Of a stretch of DNA of 64,000 nucleotides, positions 1 through 11,003 are shown one piece after another. A program made the translations under genes and the position numbers. This stretch comes from Craterostigma plantagineum. Its lineage: Eukaryota > Streptophyta > Magnoliopsida > Lamiales > Linderniaceae. The stretch covers positions 488,001 through 552,000 of the forward strand of contig JAPQWV010000412.1 in NCBI GenBank assembly GCA_027422505.1. Reading direction: 5' to 3'. Under the pieces are notes generated by a model, which searched no databases, was not told where the DNA came from, and was given only the letters and a program-made list of their open reading frames with translations. Positions within the stretch are counted from its first letter, which is position 1. Each line of letters opens with the position of its first letter.

Positions 1-1562
1 TTCCTAACCCTGTTTCACATAATATCACGTTAGTTTCAGAAATCGTTTAAACGATATCTCCTAGTTATTTGCCAACGTTCCGGGTTTGTCTCACAGAAAG
101 TAAATCGCAGAAAGTAAAGTGAGACGGGATTTTTATACAGGTTATATCCCCAACTGGGGTTTAATCCTGTCCTTGGGGTGTGACTCCCAAGAGTTCCAAT
201 CAATCACTAGGTATCGCTGGTTACACTATGATTGACCCGTACACAACCGAAGCACTATGGAACTAGACCTCGTTCTAGGCTGACGCACGCCAAGTTTCAA
301 TCCACGTCGTTTACCCAGGAAACCTATTCCCCGACTGGATGCAACTTGCTACCGAAGGGCCACCGAATCCACAAAATTCGTCCCTCCACGTGCGTAAGAC
401 TCCACTCGTGCTCCTTTGTGCGCTCAACGTGCCCGCAGACACAACACGTCCGAAGACAAGGTTTTTAGGATTTGGAGTTTCTAAGGTTCGCTCAAAGGGT
501 ACAGATTCGCAAATCAAAGCTCAACCACAAACTACGAATGAATCGCAAATTTCGCTCAAGAACTCTAAGGGATTCGCTAGCTCGTGTGTTCGTTGTCTTC
601 TTACCGTTCAATCATGAAGTGTTATATTCTATATAGAACCAATTCTCGCTTCTGCACTTCACAAGGAAAGTTAAGCACGAAAATATGCAAAAGACAGCTC
701 AATCATCACGTGCATTAACTCAACCAATCATGCCAAGAATAAACCAATTAAGCTCAACGGTCATGCATGATCACTTACCATAAATACCACAGATTAACAT
801 TCATTCCACCGTAATCTCATCCATTTGTCAACATATTTCATATATATATCACTCAGCATATTAGCAACGGTAAGCTCAATCAACTGAATTCTTTCCCAAA
901 ATATGATAGCCAATTCGCACAGAGAAAGATTTGATCTACTGAGTATAATGCAAAGTATATTTTCCATATATGGTCATCTCATCCGATTTCAGCACATTCC
1001 ATAAATAGACTCAATCAGCATCTTACCACATATAAGTCCAATCAATTAATCACTTACCACAATATGAATCCTAAGTCGCACAAGGAAAGCATGATCATGA
1101 TTCACTGATTTAAGAGTCACATAATTCGCACTCAACGGATATACTTTCCTAAAATAGATCAATCATATGTAAGCACTTAATCAGAATATCATTTCCATAT
1201 ATACAGCATAGTCATTCATATCCGGGTGATCACATCGATATTCTTTCCTAAAATAACTCAATCTCGCAGACAGTTTGCATATCACTCAACATGATATATT
1301 TTCCATATATAGCACGCAACGAGATTCCATTCATACGAAAACGTTCATAACCAGGTGATCACATAAATTTTCAAGTTAAGCACATGATCACTCAAATTCG
1401 ATTTTCTTAACAGTTAATCACATTCAAGCACTTAATCGAACATTTTCACATACTTAAACATCACATAACATGCATATCGAGTTTTCTAATTTGTACCCCC
1501 AATTTACATAATTACTTGGAATAATCAAAACTCTCATAGCCATTTGGACCAAAAGGTCTACA
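1..1562 (-). repeat. 3' LTR of the Sirevirus-like element (partial)
   Basis: Base 1 aligns with base 8853 of the 5' LTR, so about 160 bp of this LTR lies outside the window. In element sense the LTR begins TGTAGACC, immediately after the polypurine tract. Similarity to the 5' LTR is high but with scattered substitutions and small indels, so the copy is older than the Tekay element at 19-28 kb. Short ORFs inside the LTR are chance ORFs. Confidence 0.92.
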
Positions 1563-1837
1563 ATCTTCCCCTTTTTGATGATAACAAGTAATTAATGCCT
1601 ATCTTAAGCATATGAGTACACTCGATATAAAACCATTTAAACACGTAGCATGTTTATGTATCAAAGCATGTGACATATGATCAGAGCAAATAAATTTATC
1701 AAATTTCATAGCATGCTCCCCCTGTCTAATTGCTAATATTCCTATGTAAAGCACAAAAGCAAAGATTTAGCAATTACCAGATCATATCACATGGAATGTC
1801 ACAAGTTATCATTTTACATCAGTTTGCTCCCCCTGCC
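1563..1837 (-). other. Polypurine tract and two upstream polypurine repeats
   Basis: In element sense the 3' LTR is preceded by AAAAAGGGGAAGAT (1563-1576), a plus-strand primer. Two more purine tracts reading GGCAGGGGGAGCA and GACAGGGGGAGCA lie at 1825-1837 and 1714-1726. Multiple polypurine tracts just upstream of the 3' LTR are a described hallmark of Sireviruses. Confidence 0.8.
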
Positions 1838-1853
1838 TATGTGCGGAAATTGC

Positions 1854-3337
1854 CTATACTTCTCCCAATTCAGCATCAAAAAGGAGGGACACAAGCACCA
1901 CCAACTTACCAAAACCTGTAACCAACCTCGACCCGCAAACCCAAAAGACCAACAAAAGAAAAGAACTTAGCAGACTAGAGCTAATCCTATTAGAGCTAGG
2001 GAATGGCTTATGGAACAAGGTTCTAAGGGCTGGAATCGCTATCAGATGAGGCAGATGAGGATTCAGCGATATCAAGAGCCGCTGGATCTCCTTCAGATAC
2101 TTACTAATCCTTTTGAAGTTTCGTGAGATCTCTTTGAACTTTTTGCGGTTCTCATCCTTAAGGCCCTTGATACTCTTTTTCAGATCAGCGATCGTTCCCT
2201 GCTCATCGTCGCTTTCTTCATCTTTCTTCTTCCTGGTCGGACTTTTTGAAGGAGCCTTCAAATCCCTTGTCTTGATCCATCCTTTCCTCTCATCAAAGCG
2301 TATAACAACACGCTTGAGTGTGACCATATCGACTGCATGCTTTGCACTATCTTCCCAAGCTTTGGGCAGAGTGATTCTTCGAATTCAAGCATGTGCGTAA
2401 GCAGCATTCCATATGAAAGTTCCTTATCAGAGCTCTTAATGGCATGAACCATGTACTTAAGGACAAAGTAGCCTAGATTGAGCGGCCTATTTTGGGATAC
2501 TAGATAGAGAGTCAACATGCTCATGTTGTTCATAGTGGTGGAAGGCCTCCACTGCCAACTCGGGCGCTCCAGAGGGTAAGTGCAGCACTTTATAAAGGAA
2601 GAACAGATCAACAGGGAGTTTGTTTAGAGCTTCTCCTTCAGAGAACATAGGCTTATAAGGGGAATTCCATAGGGCTTTCACACAGTCACGCAGGGACACC
2701 TCATACGTACACCAGTGGACGAAGTCGAAGTAGCATAACCCTTCGTTCTCAACTCCCAACATCTCGTTCACCTTTGCGCTATTCCATTCTAGGTTCGTCC
2801 CAAGCACATAAGACTTCACTGTAATCTCAGTTTCGTCTTCAACGAACGTGAGATTGGCGTAAAACAACTTCCCCGCCTCCACATACACCGATTTGTCTAT
2901 CCTCAGAAAATTCTCCCAGCCATACTCCGTCAGCCATGTCGCCACTTGGCTCTCAGCCATTTCGTCAAAGTTGACGCTCCTTCCTCGTGCAACTCGCCGC
3001 TTCTGGAGTTTCTCATGAAGTTCCTTGGCGCTTTCAGTCAGAAACTTGATCTCATCGGTGATTTTCTCCAGATTTTCAGGGACGATTTTTGCCCTTCAGT
3101 ATCACGGCTGGAACCTCGTTGGGCTGACTCATTTTTTCCAGAGAGGCTGATTTCTCAAGAGAGGCAGACTCAGTATGGGAAGAGGCAGGAGAGGAAATAG
3201 GAAGTTTTATCGATCTTGGCCTTCTTCTTCGGTTTTGTAGGAGATTTCATGGATTTGGGACTGCTCTTAGACTTGGAACGGGTGGTTTTTGGAGAGAGTG
3301 GGGTTTCGATTAGAACCAGCGCCTTTGGTTTTCACCA
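1854..3337 (-). pseudogene. Extra 3' ORF of the Sirevirus-like element (env-like/additional ORF)
   Basis: An ORF chain lies between pol and the 3' LTR in sense orientation. It starts at an ATG (3337) with a short N-terminus followed by a lysine-rich, nuclear-localisation-like stretch in a shifted frame. The middle part (2487-2960, continued at 2258-2611) resembles the plant 'putative transposon protein' family seen in the additional ORFs of many plant LTR elements. The C-terminal part (1854-2327) is acidic then Lys-rich and probably coiled coil. At least two frame changes break it. The function of such ORFs is not established. No signal peptide or fusion motif is visible, so the name envelope is not supported by sequence. 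Confidence 0.65.
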
Positions 3338-3840
3338 TGGTTGAGATCGAAGATTTGAAGGATGAAGGTATGAAGTGAAGGTCTTAGGATTTGAATAGAA
3401 TGGAGAATCAAGGAAGGAACGGTTATAAAGGCAGAGTTTGGATAAGGATGGAAAGAAGTTTAAAGAGGGATGTGATCTCGACAAGACAGGCGTCAGATAA
3501 GGAAATGATTTCAAAATTTGAATTTTAAAAAAAATACTTAGTGGTGAAGGAAAGTGCCCGTTAACTGAAGATAAAAGGATATCTCGTGGGAATTAAGGAA
3601 GGAAATAAGTAAAGATCGGAGCTCAAGGAAAATATCGGGTGAAAATAGATTTTGACATAAATGTCGAAGAAAGTCTAAAAAATAATCTCTTCATGGATGG
3701 AAAGGATTTGAAAAGATAATGAAGATATTATTAATAGAATCAAGGAATGAGATAACAGAGATCCTAAAGGATAAGATCAAGGAAATACTAAAGGCTAACA
3801 TATCTAGTCACCTTTCCGATTTGAGCTCAATAATTCCTAA
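3338..3840. other. Spacer between pol and the extra ORF
   Basis: AT- and purine-rich DNA between RNase H and the additional ORF. No conserved coding segment or RNA motif is seen. Confidence 0.6.
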
Positions 3841-4416
3841 TCAGTCACGGATATCACGGAATCTACTCTCAATAAGGGGTTTCGTGAAGATATCAGCCAA
3901 CTGATCATTAGTTCCTACGAAGTTCACGCTGATATTCCCTTTCTGAACATGATCTCGAATAAAATGATGTTTCACCTCTATATGCTTAGTTCGAGAGTGG
4001 TGTACAAGATTCTTAGTGATAACTAATGGCACTAGTACTATCACAGAAAATAGGAATTTGGTCGTACCTTAAACCGTAATCACTCAAGGTCTGTTTCTTC
4101 CAAAGGATTTGCTGAGAACAACTTCCTAAGGCCATATATTCTGCTTCGGTTGTGGATAGGGCCACGACATTTTGTTTCCGACTGGATCAGGTAACAAGGG
4201 AATATATTTGGCAAGTACCACTAGTGCTTTTCCTATCTTCCCTAGAACGGCGTAACCCGCATCCGAGTATCCCACTAATGGGAATTCGTTGGAATTTGGA
4301 TACCATATAACATGATTGATTGTTCCCTTCAAATATCTAAGTATTCGCTTGACCGCTGTCAAGTGAGATTTCCTAGGACTCGATTGATATCTAGAACATA
4401 GACCAGTAGCAAACAT
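3841..4416 (-). pseudogene. Copia RNase H domain
   Basis: Two fragments in the same frame (4126-4416 and 3841-4044) carry the RNase H signature. The first holds the conserved GYSDAGYA segment, where the Asp is catalytic. The second ends with the IEVKHHFIRD and ADIFTKPL segments that close Copia polyproteins. The domain follows reverse transcriptase directly. Interruptions between the fragments make it non-functional as read. Confidence 0.85.
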
Positions 4417-5300
4417 ATATCGGGTCTGCTTGCCGTAAGGTATAGCAAACTTCCGATCATACCTCTATACTTAGTTTGGTCAAAAGGCGTACCTTGTTCA
4501 TCACTATCTATCTTAGCGGTCTGGTGCATAGAAGTGGGAAGTACCTTGGAATCAGTCATTCCGAATTTTTCAAGTAGTTCCTTCGTGTACTTTGTTTGAG
4601 ATATGAATGTTCCCGTATCCAATTGCTTGATTTGCAATCCAAGGAAGTACGTGAGTTCTCCCATTAGGCTCATCTCAAATTCCTGTTGCATAGACTTAGA
4701 AAAATTCTCGCAAAGAGTGATGTCAGTGCTACCAAATATGATATCGTCAATGTATATCTGCACAAGTAATATGTGATTCCCTTTGCACTTTATAAACAGA
4801 GTGTTATCTATTGTTCCTGTTGTAAAGCCCATGTCTAGTAAAAACCTACTCAATCTTTCATACCATGCCCTAGGGGCTTGTAACCATATAAAGCTTTGTT
4901 TAGTTTAAAAACGTGATTTAAAATTCTTCTTTTTCAAAACCGGGAGGTTGTTCGACAAAGACTTCCTCATTTATAAAACCATTTAAAAATGCACTTTTTA
5001 CGTCCATTTGAAAAAGCTTAAATCTTTTAAAAGATGCATATGCAAGTAAAATACGTATTGACTCAAGCCTAGCTACGGGTGCAAAGGTTTCTTGAAAATC
5101 TATACCTTCTTCTTGGGTATAACCTTTAGCAACTAACCTGGCCTTATTTCGTGTCACATTACCGTTCTCGTCCAGTTTGTTGCGAAACCCACTTCGTGCC
5201 TATTATGGACTTACCGTTAGGTCTTTCCACAAGAGTCCACACCTGGCTCTTTTCGAATTGTGCCAGCTCTTCTTCCATGGCAATCACCCATGATTCATCG
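4359..5300 (-). pseudogene. Copia reverse transcriptase
   Basis: This domain copies element RNA into DNA inside the virus-like particle. The N-terminal part includes the [11 protein letters not shown] and [11 protein letters not shown] motifs and the [10 protein letters not shown] segment (4918-5157). The C-terminal part (4359-4853) has YIDDIIF, the polymerase Asp pair. Upstream, the WVIAMEEE segment that begins the domain lies at the end of the integrase frame near 5,280. The frame changes near 5,158, again around 4,860-4,917 and near 4,416. At least the first sits at a short T run. Confidence 0.88.
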
Positions 5301-6376
5301 TCAAGCGCTTCATTCACTATCTTAGGTTCCATGGTTGACAACAGCACGTCATGTGATTCCTCAGCAATATCGTTTCGTGCAGTTGCTCTCGTTTTGATCC
5401 CTAAAGTGATATTCCCTATGACTTGCTCGGTGGGATGGCTGGAGGCATGTTTGAATTTTTTGCGCTGTTGTTCATCTGAAGCGTCAGGTTCCTCTGACTC
5501 AGTATCTAGTTTCAGTGGAATCGCGTTCACTTCTTTGTCAGTAACCTGTATATCTGCAGGAGACACAACTATACCTTCCTCAATAGCATCTGCGTTAGGA
5601 AACTCATCAAATGTAACGTGCATAGATTCTTGAACAGTTTTCTTCCTATTATTAAACACTCTAAAAGCTTTGGAATGAAGGCTATAACCTAGGAATATCC
5701 CTTCATCTACCTTTGAATCGAACTTTCCTCTCTTATCCCTATCATTCAAAATGAAACATTTGCAGTCAAATACATGGAAATATCCTATGTTAGGGGCTTT
5801 ATCATTCCAAAGTTCATAAGGAGTTCTCTTAATAATCGGTCTAAGGAAAATCCTATTCGAGACATAACATGCCGTACTAACAGCTTCGGCCCAAAAATGT
5901 TTTGGAGTATTATATTCGCTCAACATAGTCCTAGCCATTTCTTGTAATACTCTATTTTTCCTCTCGACCACTCCGTTCTGTTGAGGCATAATAGGGGCTG
6001 AAAAATTATGACTATAACCATTTTCACCACAAAAGGATGCAAAGGATTTACTATCAAATTCTAGCCCATTATCACTCCTAATCTTACGGACCTTCATATC
6101 TTTCTCATTTCTAGCTTCTTAATCATGGCGCCAGATATCTAAAGCCTCACTTTTGTGCGCTAGAAATAAGACCCATGTGTACCTAGTATAGTCGTCTACG
6201 ATAACAAAGGCATATCGTTTATCTCTCAATGACATAACCTGTACCGGACCAAAAAGGTCAAGATGCAGCAGTTTCAATGGTCTGGACGTAGAGATCACAT
6301 TCTTAGGTTTAAAGGATGTCATGGTCTGTTTCCCCCTTTGGCACACTCTACAGATTCTGTCCTTGGTGGCTTTCAT
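5301..6376 (-). pseudogene. Copia integrase
   Basis: The integrase core is split by an in-frame stop at about 6119-6121. The upstream part (6119-6376) holds the CRVCQRGK zinc-binding end and the LHLDLFGPV segment with the first catalytic Asp, and VDDYTRYTWV. The downstream part (from 6097) holds IRSDNGLEF (second Asp) and PQQNGVVERKNR (catalytic Glu). All three DDE residues are therefore visible. The C-terminal region with ALYE/FGCK-like segments and an acidic linker runs on toward reverse transcriptase. Confidence 0.88.
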
Positions 6377-6390
6377 ATTTGGAATGTCTC

Positions 6391-6909
6391 TCAGTAATTC
6401 ATTGCATGAATGTGAGACATCAGTTCCATGTTAGCATGTCCCAGACGTCTATGCCATAACCATGTGATATCCTGCGTAACTGCTAGACACTTGACATTTT
6501 GATTAGCACTATCATCAAGAGTGATGCAGTAAATGTTACCATGCCTAGATGCACCAAACACAATCTCATCATCCTTTTTAACAAAGCACTTATCTTTGGC
6601 GAAAGCTACAGTATGTCCAGTATCACATAATTGACTAATGCTAACTAAATTATGTTCTAAATTCATAACAAACCATAAGTTATCTATAGTGATATTTAAA
6701 TTGTTACCGACAGTACCAACTCCCACGATTTCGGCTTTTGCGTCGTTGGCGTATGAAACATATCCTCCATCAACCCCCTTTAACGACACAAAATTACCTA
6801 TATCACCTGTCATGTGGCGGGAGCACCCGCTGTCGAGGTACCACCTACTTTTCTTACTGGGATTCTTCCTTCGTACCTGTAGAAAGAAGTACTCTTCTGA
6901 GGTACCCAA
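6391..6909 (-). pseudogene. Copia protease and GAG-pre-integrase domain
   Basis: The segment WYLDSGCSRHMTG contains the aspartic protease active site (DSG). Downstream, WLWHRRLGHAN is the GAG-pre-integrase motif that supplies the zinc-binding histidines of integrase. In an intact element this is the middle of one polyprotein. Here it is open for 172 codons but out of frame with the upstream zinc-knuckle segment. Confidence 0.87.
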
Positions 6910-6922
6910 TTTCTGTTGGGTC

Positions 6923-7571
6923 CTAACATGTTAGCGGAGAAATAACTTCTGTTAACATATGAGATATCATTCTGCATAGACGGTAATCTCCTTTTAGAAT
7001 TAGTACAACAGTGGCATTTTCAGGTGACTTCTTAGGTCTCCAGACATACTTAGCTTTATCAATCTTCTTTAAAGGACAGTTGTATGCATAATGACCATTT
7101 CTACCACAACAAAAACACTTAAACTTAGGCAGAATGTTGAACATGCTTTTCATCAGTGGAATAACCTAACCCTGACCTACCAATGTTTCTAGGAGTATTC
7201 AGCAGCATATTTAGGTTCTGCCCACCCTCAAGGAGTCTGTCAACTGTCTGTTTTTCTTTCTCTAAGGAGTTCCTGAGTTCTACAATATCTCTGGATAAGT
7301 CACTGTTTTTCTTTTCTATTTTTCTCACAGTCGCAGGAAATTCCCTCTTTCTTAGCAGTAACTATCTCTTCTTTCAAACGTAAGATCTCTAGGTCAGTTT
7401 CATGTTTTTCCTTAGCTAGGTGATCTCGCTGTTTTATTAGTTCCTTATTCAAGGAATTTAGTGACTTAATCTTTCTCTCAGCTTTCTGAAGTAAGTCACA
7501 CAATTCTTCCTTACTTTCTTCTATATCAGAAACAAATGAGTCACTTTCACAATCATTGTTATGTAAGCTGT
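6923..7571 (-). pseudogene. Gag-pol linker: coiled coil and second zinc knuckle
   Basis: Three short frames (7300-7503, 7125-7328, 6923-7153) encode a Lys/Glu/Leu-rich coiled coil followed by CFCCGRNGHYAYNC, a second CCHC knuckle. A long coiled-coil stretch with a second knuckle before protease is typical of Sirevirus Gag-Pol. The frames overlap and change by single bases, including near a CCC run at about 7610 where the main gag frame terminates. Confidence 0.75.
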
Positions 7572-8639
7572 TTAGGATATGAATTTTCTCAATAGAGGAA
7601 GACGGGATACCTGATCCTCGTCAGCCATGTAAGCGTGATCCTCGTCCTCACTTTGTTCTGGTTCAGAGTCATTTGATTCCGTCACCATAGCCTTCTGCTT
7701 CCTTGGTTTCTCATTGTTGGTTGCTGGGCATTCATGTGCATAATGGCCTGGTTTGTTGCATCGGAAACACTTCTGAACTTTCTTCCCAGACGTGGATATT
7801 CCCTTGCTCTTGTTCTGGCATTTGTTGAAGTTCCCTTTGAATTTCTTTTTCTGCTGGAATCTTTCAAATCTTTTTGTAAGCATTGCTAGGTCGTTCATCA
7901 AGTCCTCTTCTTCGTCGTCAGAATCGGATTCTTCCTGGTTGGATTTGAATGCAATGGACTTCTGATTTTTGTTCTGCGACTTCTCATTCATTGACGTTTG
8001 AATCATCTCGTAGGATATAAGAGATCCAATAAGTTCGGAGATGCTAAGTGCTTCCAGATCCTTTGCTTCATAGATGGCAGTAACCTTGGCATTCCATTCT
8101 CGTGGCAGTGATCTCAGTATCTTTCTCACTTGTTCACTGTCGGGAACCTTCTTGCCGAGAGAGAACATTTGATTGATGATTCCCATGAATCTGGCATACA
8201 TCTGGCTTATATTCTCGTCAGATTCCATTGAGAATAGTTCGTACTGATGAGTGAGCAGAGCCAGTGTTTCTTGCACAACTCGTTGAGTTCCTTCATGAGT
8301 AACTGGGAGCACATCCCACATGGCCTTTGCCGATGAGCAGGAACTAACACGAATGTATTCTTTCCGTGTGAGTGCGCATGCGGGCATGTTTTTCGCCTTT
8401 GCGTTTCGCGTGATTCCCTTTTTGTCATCAGCACTGTAATCTTTAGCATCCTTTGGGGTTCCATCGGTTTTGTTGGCCGTATATGGTCCATTGATGATTG
8501 TCTCCCAAAGCTCGTAGTCGACAGCGATCAGAAACTCGATCATACGGTTCTTCCACGCCGCGTAGTTCGTTCCATCAAAGAGAGGCGGCCTAGAGTGGGA
8601 TTGACCCTCTGCAAACACATCAACACTCGAAAAAGCCAT
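7572..8639 (-). CDS. Gag of the Sirevirus-like Copia element
   Basis: A 355-codon ORF starts at a true ATG (8639). It encodes the capsid/nucleocapsid protein of the cytoplasmic virus-like particle. Residues about 20-230 form the UBN2/Copia gag fold (LFDGTNYAAWKNRM near the start). An acidic patch follows (ESDSDDEEEDL). A CCHC knuckle, CFRCNKPGHYAHEC, lies at residues 291-304. The frame ends prematurely relative to the family, where gag reads into the coiled-coil linker and protease. Confidence 0.9.
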   Translation of the reverse strand: MAFSSVDVFAEGQSHSRPPLFDGTNYAAWKNRMIEFLIAVDYELWETIINGPYTANKTDGTPKDAKDYSADDKKGITRNAKAKNMPACALTRKEYIRVSSCSSAKAMWDVLPVTHEGTQRVVQETLALLTHQYELFSMESDENISQMYARFMGIINQMFSLGKKVPDSEQVRKILRSLPREWNAKVTAIYEAKDLEALSISELIGSLISYEMIQTSMNEKSQNKNQKSIAFKSNQEESDSDDEEEDLMNDLAMLTKRFERFQQKKKFKGNFNKCQNKSKGISTSGKKVQKCFRCNKPGHYAHECPATNNEKPRKQKAMVTESNDSEPEQSEDEDHAYMADEDQVSRLPLLRKFIS

Positions 8640-8692
8640 TTGATCTTAACTCAGGCGTATCAGGCCTTTCGTTGAGTAACCCGCTCACCAAA
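8640..8692 (-). other. Leader between 5' LTR and gag
   Basis: Only about 50 bp separate the inferred LTR edge from the gag ATG. The usual initiator-Met primer site TGGTATCAGAGC is not present here. Reading away from the LTR in element sense, the sequence adjacent to the LTR is TTTGGTGAGCGGG, whose primer tRNA I do not recognise. The LTR edge may therefore be slightly misplaced. Confidence 0.35.
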
Positions 8693-10427
8693 TGAAGTAT
8701 AAAATATGCCTAAGAGGGCGGGGGGGGGGGGGGGGGGGGGGAATTAGGCTATAAAAAATTTGGCTTGGTCTTCTTTGGAAAATACTTTTCTTTACGAAGA
8801 TATTTTCAGAGTATGATATTTCACGACAACCGGTACGAGTACCTACGCTATCTTCCTAACCCTGTTCCACAGAATATCACGTTAGTTTCAGAAATCGTTT
8901 AAACGATATCTCCTAGTTATTTGCCAACGTTCCGGGTTTGTCTCACAGAAAAGTAAATAGCAGAAAGTAAAGTGAGACGGGATTTTTATATAGGTTGCAT
9001 CCCCAACTGGGGTTTAATCCTGTCCTTGGGGTGTGATCTCCCCAAGAGTTCCAATCAATCACTAGGTATTACCGGTTACACTATGATTGACCCGTACACA
9101 ACCGAAGCACTATGGACACTAGACCTCGTTCTAGGCTGACGCACGCCAAGTTTCGATCCACGTCGTTTACCCAGGAAACCTATTCCCCGACTGGATGCAG
9201 CTTGCTACCGAAGGGCCATCGAATCCACAAAATTCGTCCCTCCACGTGCTTAAGACTCCACTCGTGCTCCTTTGTGTCAACGCGCCCGCAGACACAACAC
9301 GTTCGAAGACAAGGTTTTTAGGATTTGGAGTTTCTAAGGTTCGCTCAAAGGGTACAGATTCGCAAATCAAAGCTCAACCACAAACTACGAATAAATCGCA
9401 AATTTCGCTCAAGAACTCTAAGGGATTCGCTAGCTCGTGTGTTCGTTGTCTTCTTACCCTTCAATCATGAAGTGTTCTCTTCTATATAGAACCAATTCTC
9501 GCTTCTACACTTCACAAGGAAAGTTAAGCACGAAAATATGCAAAAGACAGCTCAATCATCACGTGCATTAACTCAACCAATCATGCCAAGAATAAACCAA
9601 TTAAGCTCAACGGTCATGCATGATCACTTACCATAAATACCACAGATTAACATTCATTCCACCGTAATCTCATCCATTTGTCAACATATCCATATATATT
9701 CCACTCAGCATATTATCAACGGTAAGCTCAATCAACTGAATTCTTTCCCAAAATATGATAGCCAATTCGCACAGAGAAAGATTTGATCTACTGAGTATAA
9801 TGCGAAGTATATTTTTCATATATGGTCATCTCATCCGATTTTAGCACATTCCATAAATAGACTCAATCAGCATCTTACCACATATAAGTCCAATCAATTA
9901 ATCACTTTCCATAATATGAATCCTAAGTCGCACAAGGAAAGCAGGATTATGATTCACTGATTTAAGAGTCACATAATTCGCACTCAATGGATATAACATT
10001 GATATTCTTTCCTAAAATAGATCAATCATATGTAAGCACTTAATCAGAATATAATTTTCATATATACAGTATAGTCATTCATATCCGGGTGATCACATCG
10101 ATATTCTTTCCTAAAATAACTCAATCTCGCAGACAGTTTGCATATCACTCAACATGATATATTTTCCATATATAGCACACGACGAGATTCCATTCATACG
10201 AAAACGTTCATTACCAGGTGATCACATAAATTTTCAAGTTAAGCACACGATCACTCAAATTCGATTTTCTTAACAGTTAATCACATTCAAGCGCTTAATC
10301 GAACATTTTCACATACTTAAACATCACATAACATGCATATCGAGTTTTCTAATTTGTAGCCCCCAATTTACATAATTACTTGGAATAATCAAAGCTCTAA
10401 TAGTCATTTAGACCAAAAAGGTCTACA
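8693..10427 (-). repeat. 5' LTR of the Sirevirus-like element
   Basis: Bases 8853-10427 repeat 1-1562 of the window. In element sense the LTR begins TGTAGACC at 10427. The other edge is inferred at a TG at 8693 because that copy of the left LTR is outside the window. The length would be 1735 bp. It contains a 22-base G run at 8720-8741. Confidence 0.8.
8720..8741. repeat. Poly-G run of 22 bases
   Basis: Uninterrupted G22 near the inner edge of the 5' LTR. Such a run is rare in plant nuclear DNA and difficult to sequence, so its length is uncertain. Confidence 0.9.
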
Positions 10428-11003
10428 TCAACGATCGGCAAAAATCAACCTTGTCCCTCAAAGGCCTTGTCCGAGTCCTTTTCTCGAGGACTTAAATTTC
10501 TACTTTCTCGAGTTGATCGAAATTTCGAGCGTGTAAAAATCTGCTACGATCTTATAAATTTATTCTAGACAACTCATTAACTCCAATAGTCCATAATAAC
10601 ATTGAACCGAAAAGATAATAATCAGTTCAACTATATTCCATTGTTCCAGAAAATTCGTATTAGCATCATAAAGAGATTTCACGCTTTGGGGCCCCTGCTT
10701 TTTCCTTCATACGGGCCATGCAACTAAAATCATCATAACCATCACATTTTCCAATATCACCCTCAACCGTCACGTTCCTTAACAATTCAAATCTAACTCC
10801 CGAAATTCGAGCAATAAACAACATAACAGCCAAAATATTAAGTCTTATTATGCATCGCCCCGACCTATTGTTAGAATTATCCATCGTGCTTCCTAAAATT
10901 TCAAGTCTTATAACGCATGTAATTAGCTCTTAAGATACCTAGGCATTCAGGCATTCTCATATTCTAAGTATAGTTATGGTCCTTTAATTTCGGATTTCTA
11001 ACA
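10428..11003 (-). repeat. Decayed LTR fragment interrupted by the Copia element
   Basis: At 11001-11011 the minus strand reads GGAAGGGG followed by TGTTAGAAATCC, which looks like a polypurine tract joined to the start of an LTR. The LTR would run leftward to the Copia insertion point. No second copy is seen in the window, so this is a tentative call. Confidence 0.35.

Larger units (their letters stand above)
1..10427 (-). mobile_element. Sirevirus-like Ty1/Copia retrotransposon (left end cut by window)
   Basis: Two direct LTR copies (1-1562 and 8693-10427) enclose, on the minus strand and in Copia order, gag, protease, integrase, reverse transcriptase and RNase H, followed by an extra ORF before the 3' LTR. 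The extra 3' ORF, the second zinc knuckle and coiled coil between gag and protease, and the repeated polypurine tracts near the 3' LTR are known traits of the Sirevirus lineage. The coding frame shifts many times, so the copy is not autonomous as read. The right target-site flank would be tcaac (10428-10432); the left flank lies outside the window. Confidence 0.93.

Noticed and set aside
232..617. ORFs within the Sirevirus LTR, repeated at 9112-9470
   Set aside because: They occur at the same place in both LTRs with differing frames and no domain; LTR sequence, not genes.
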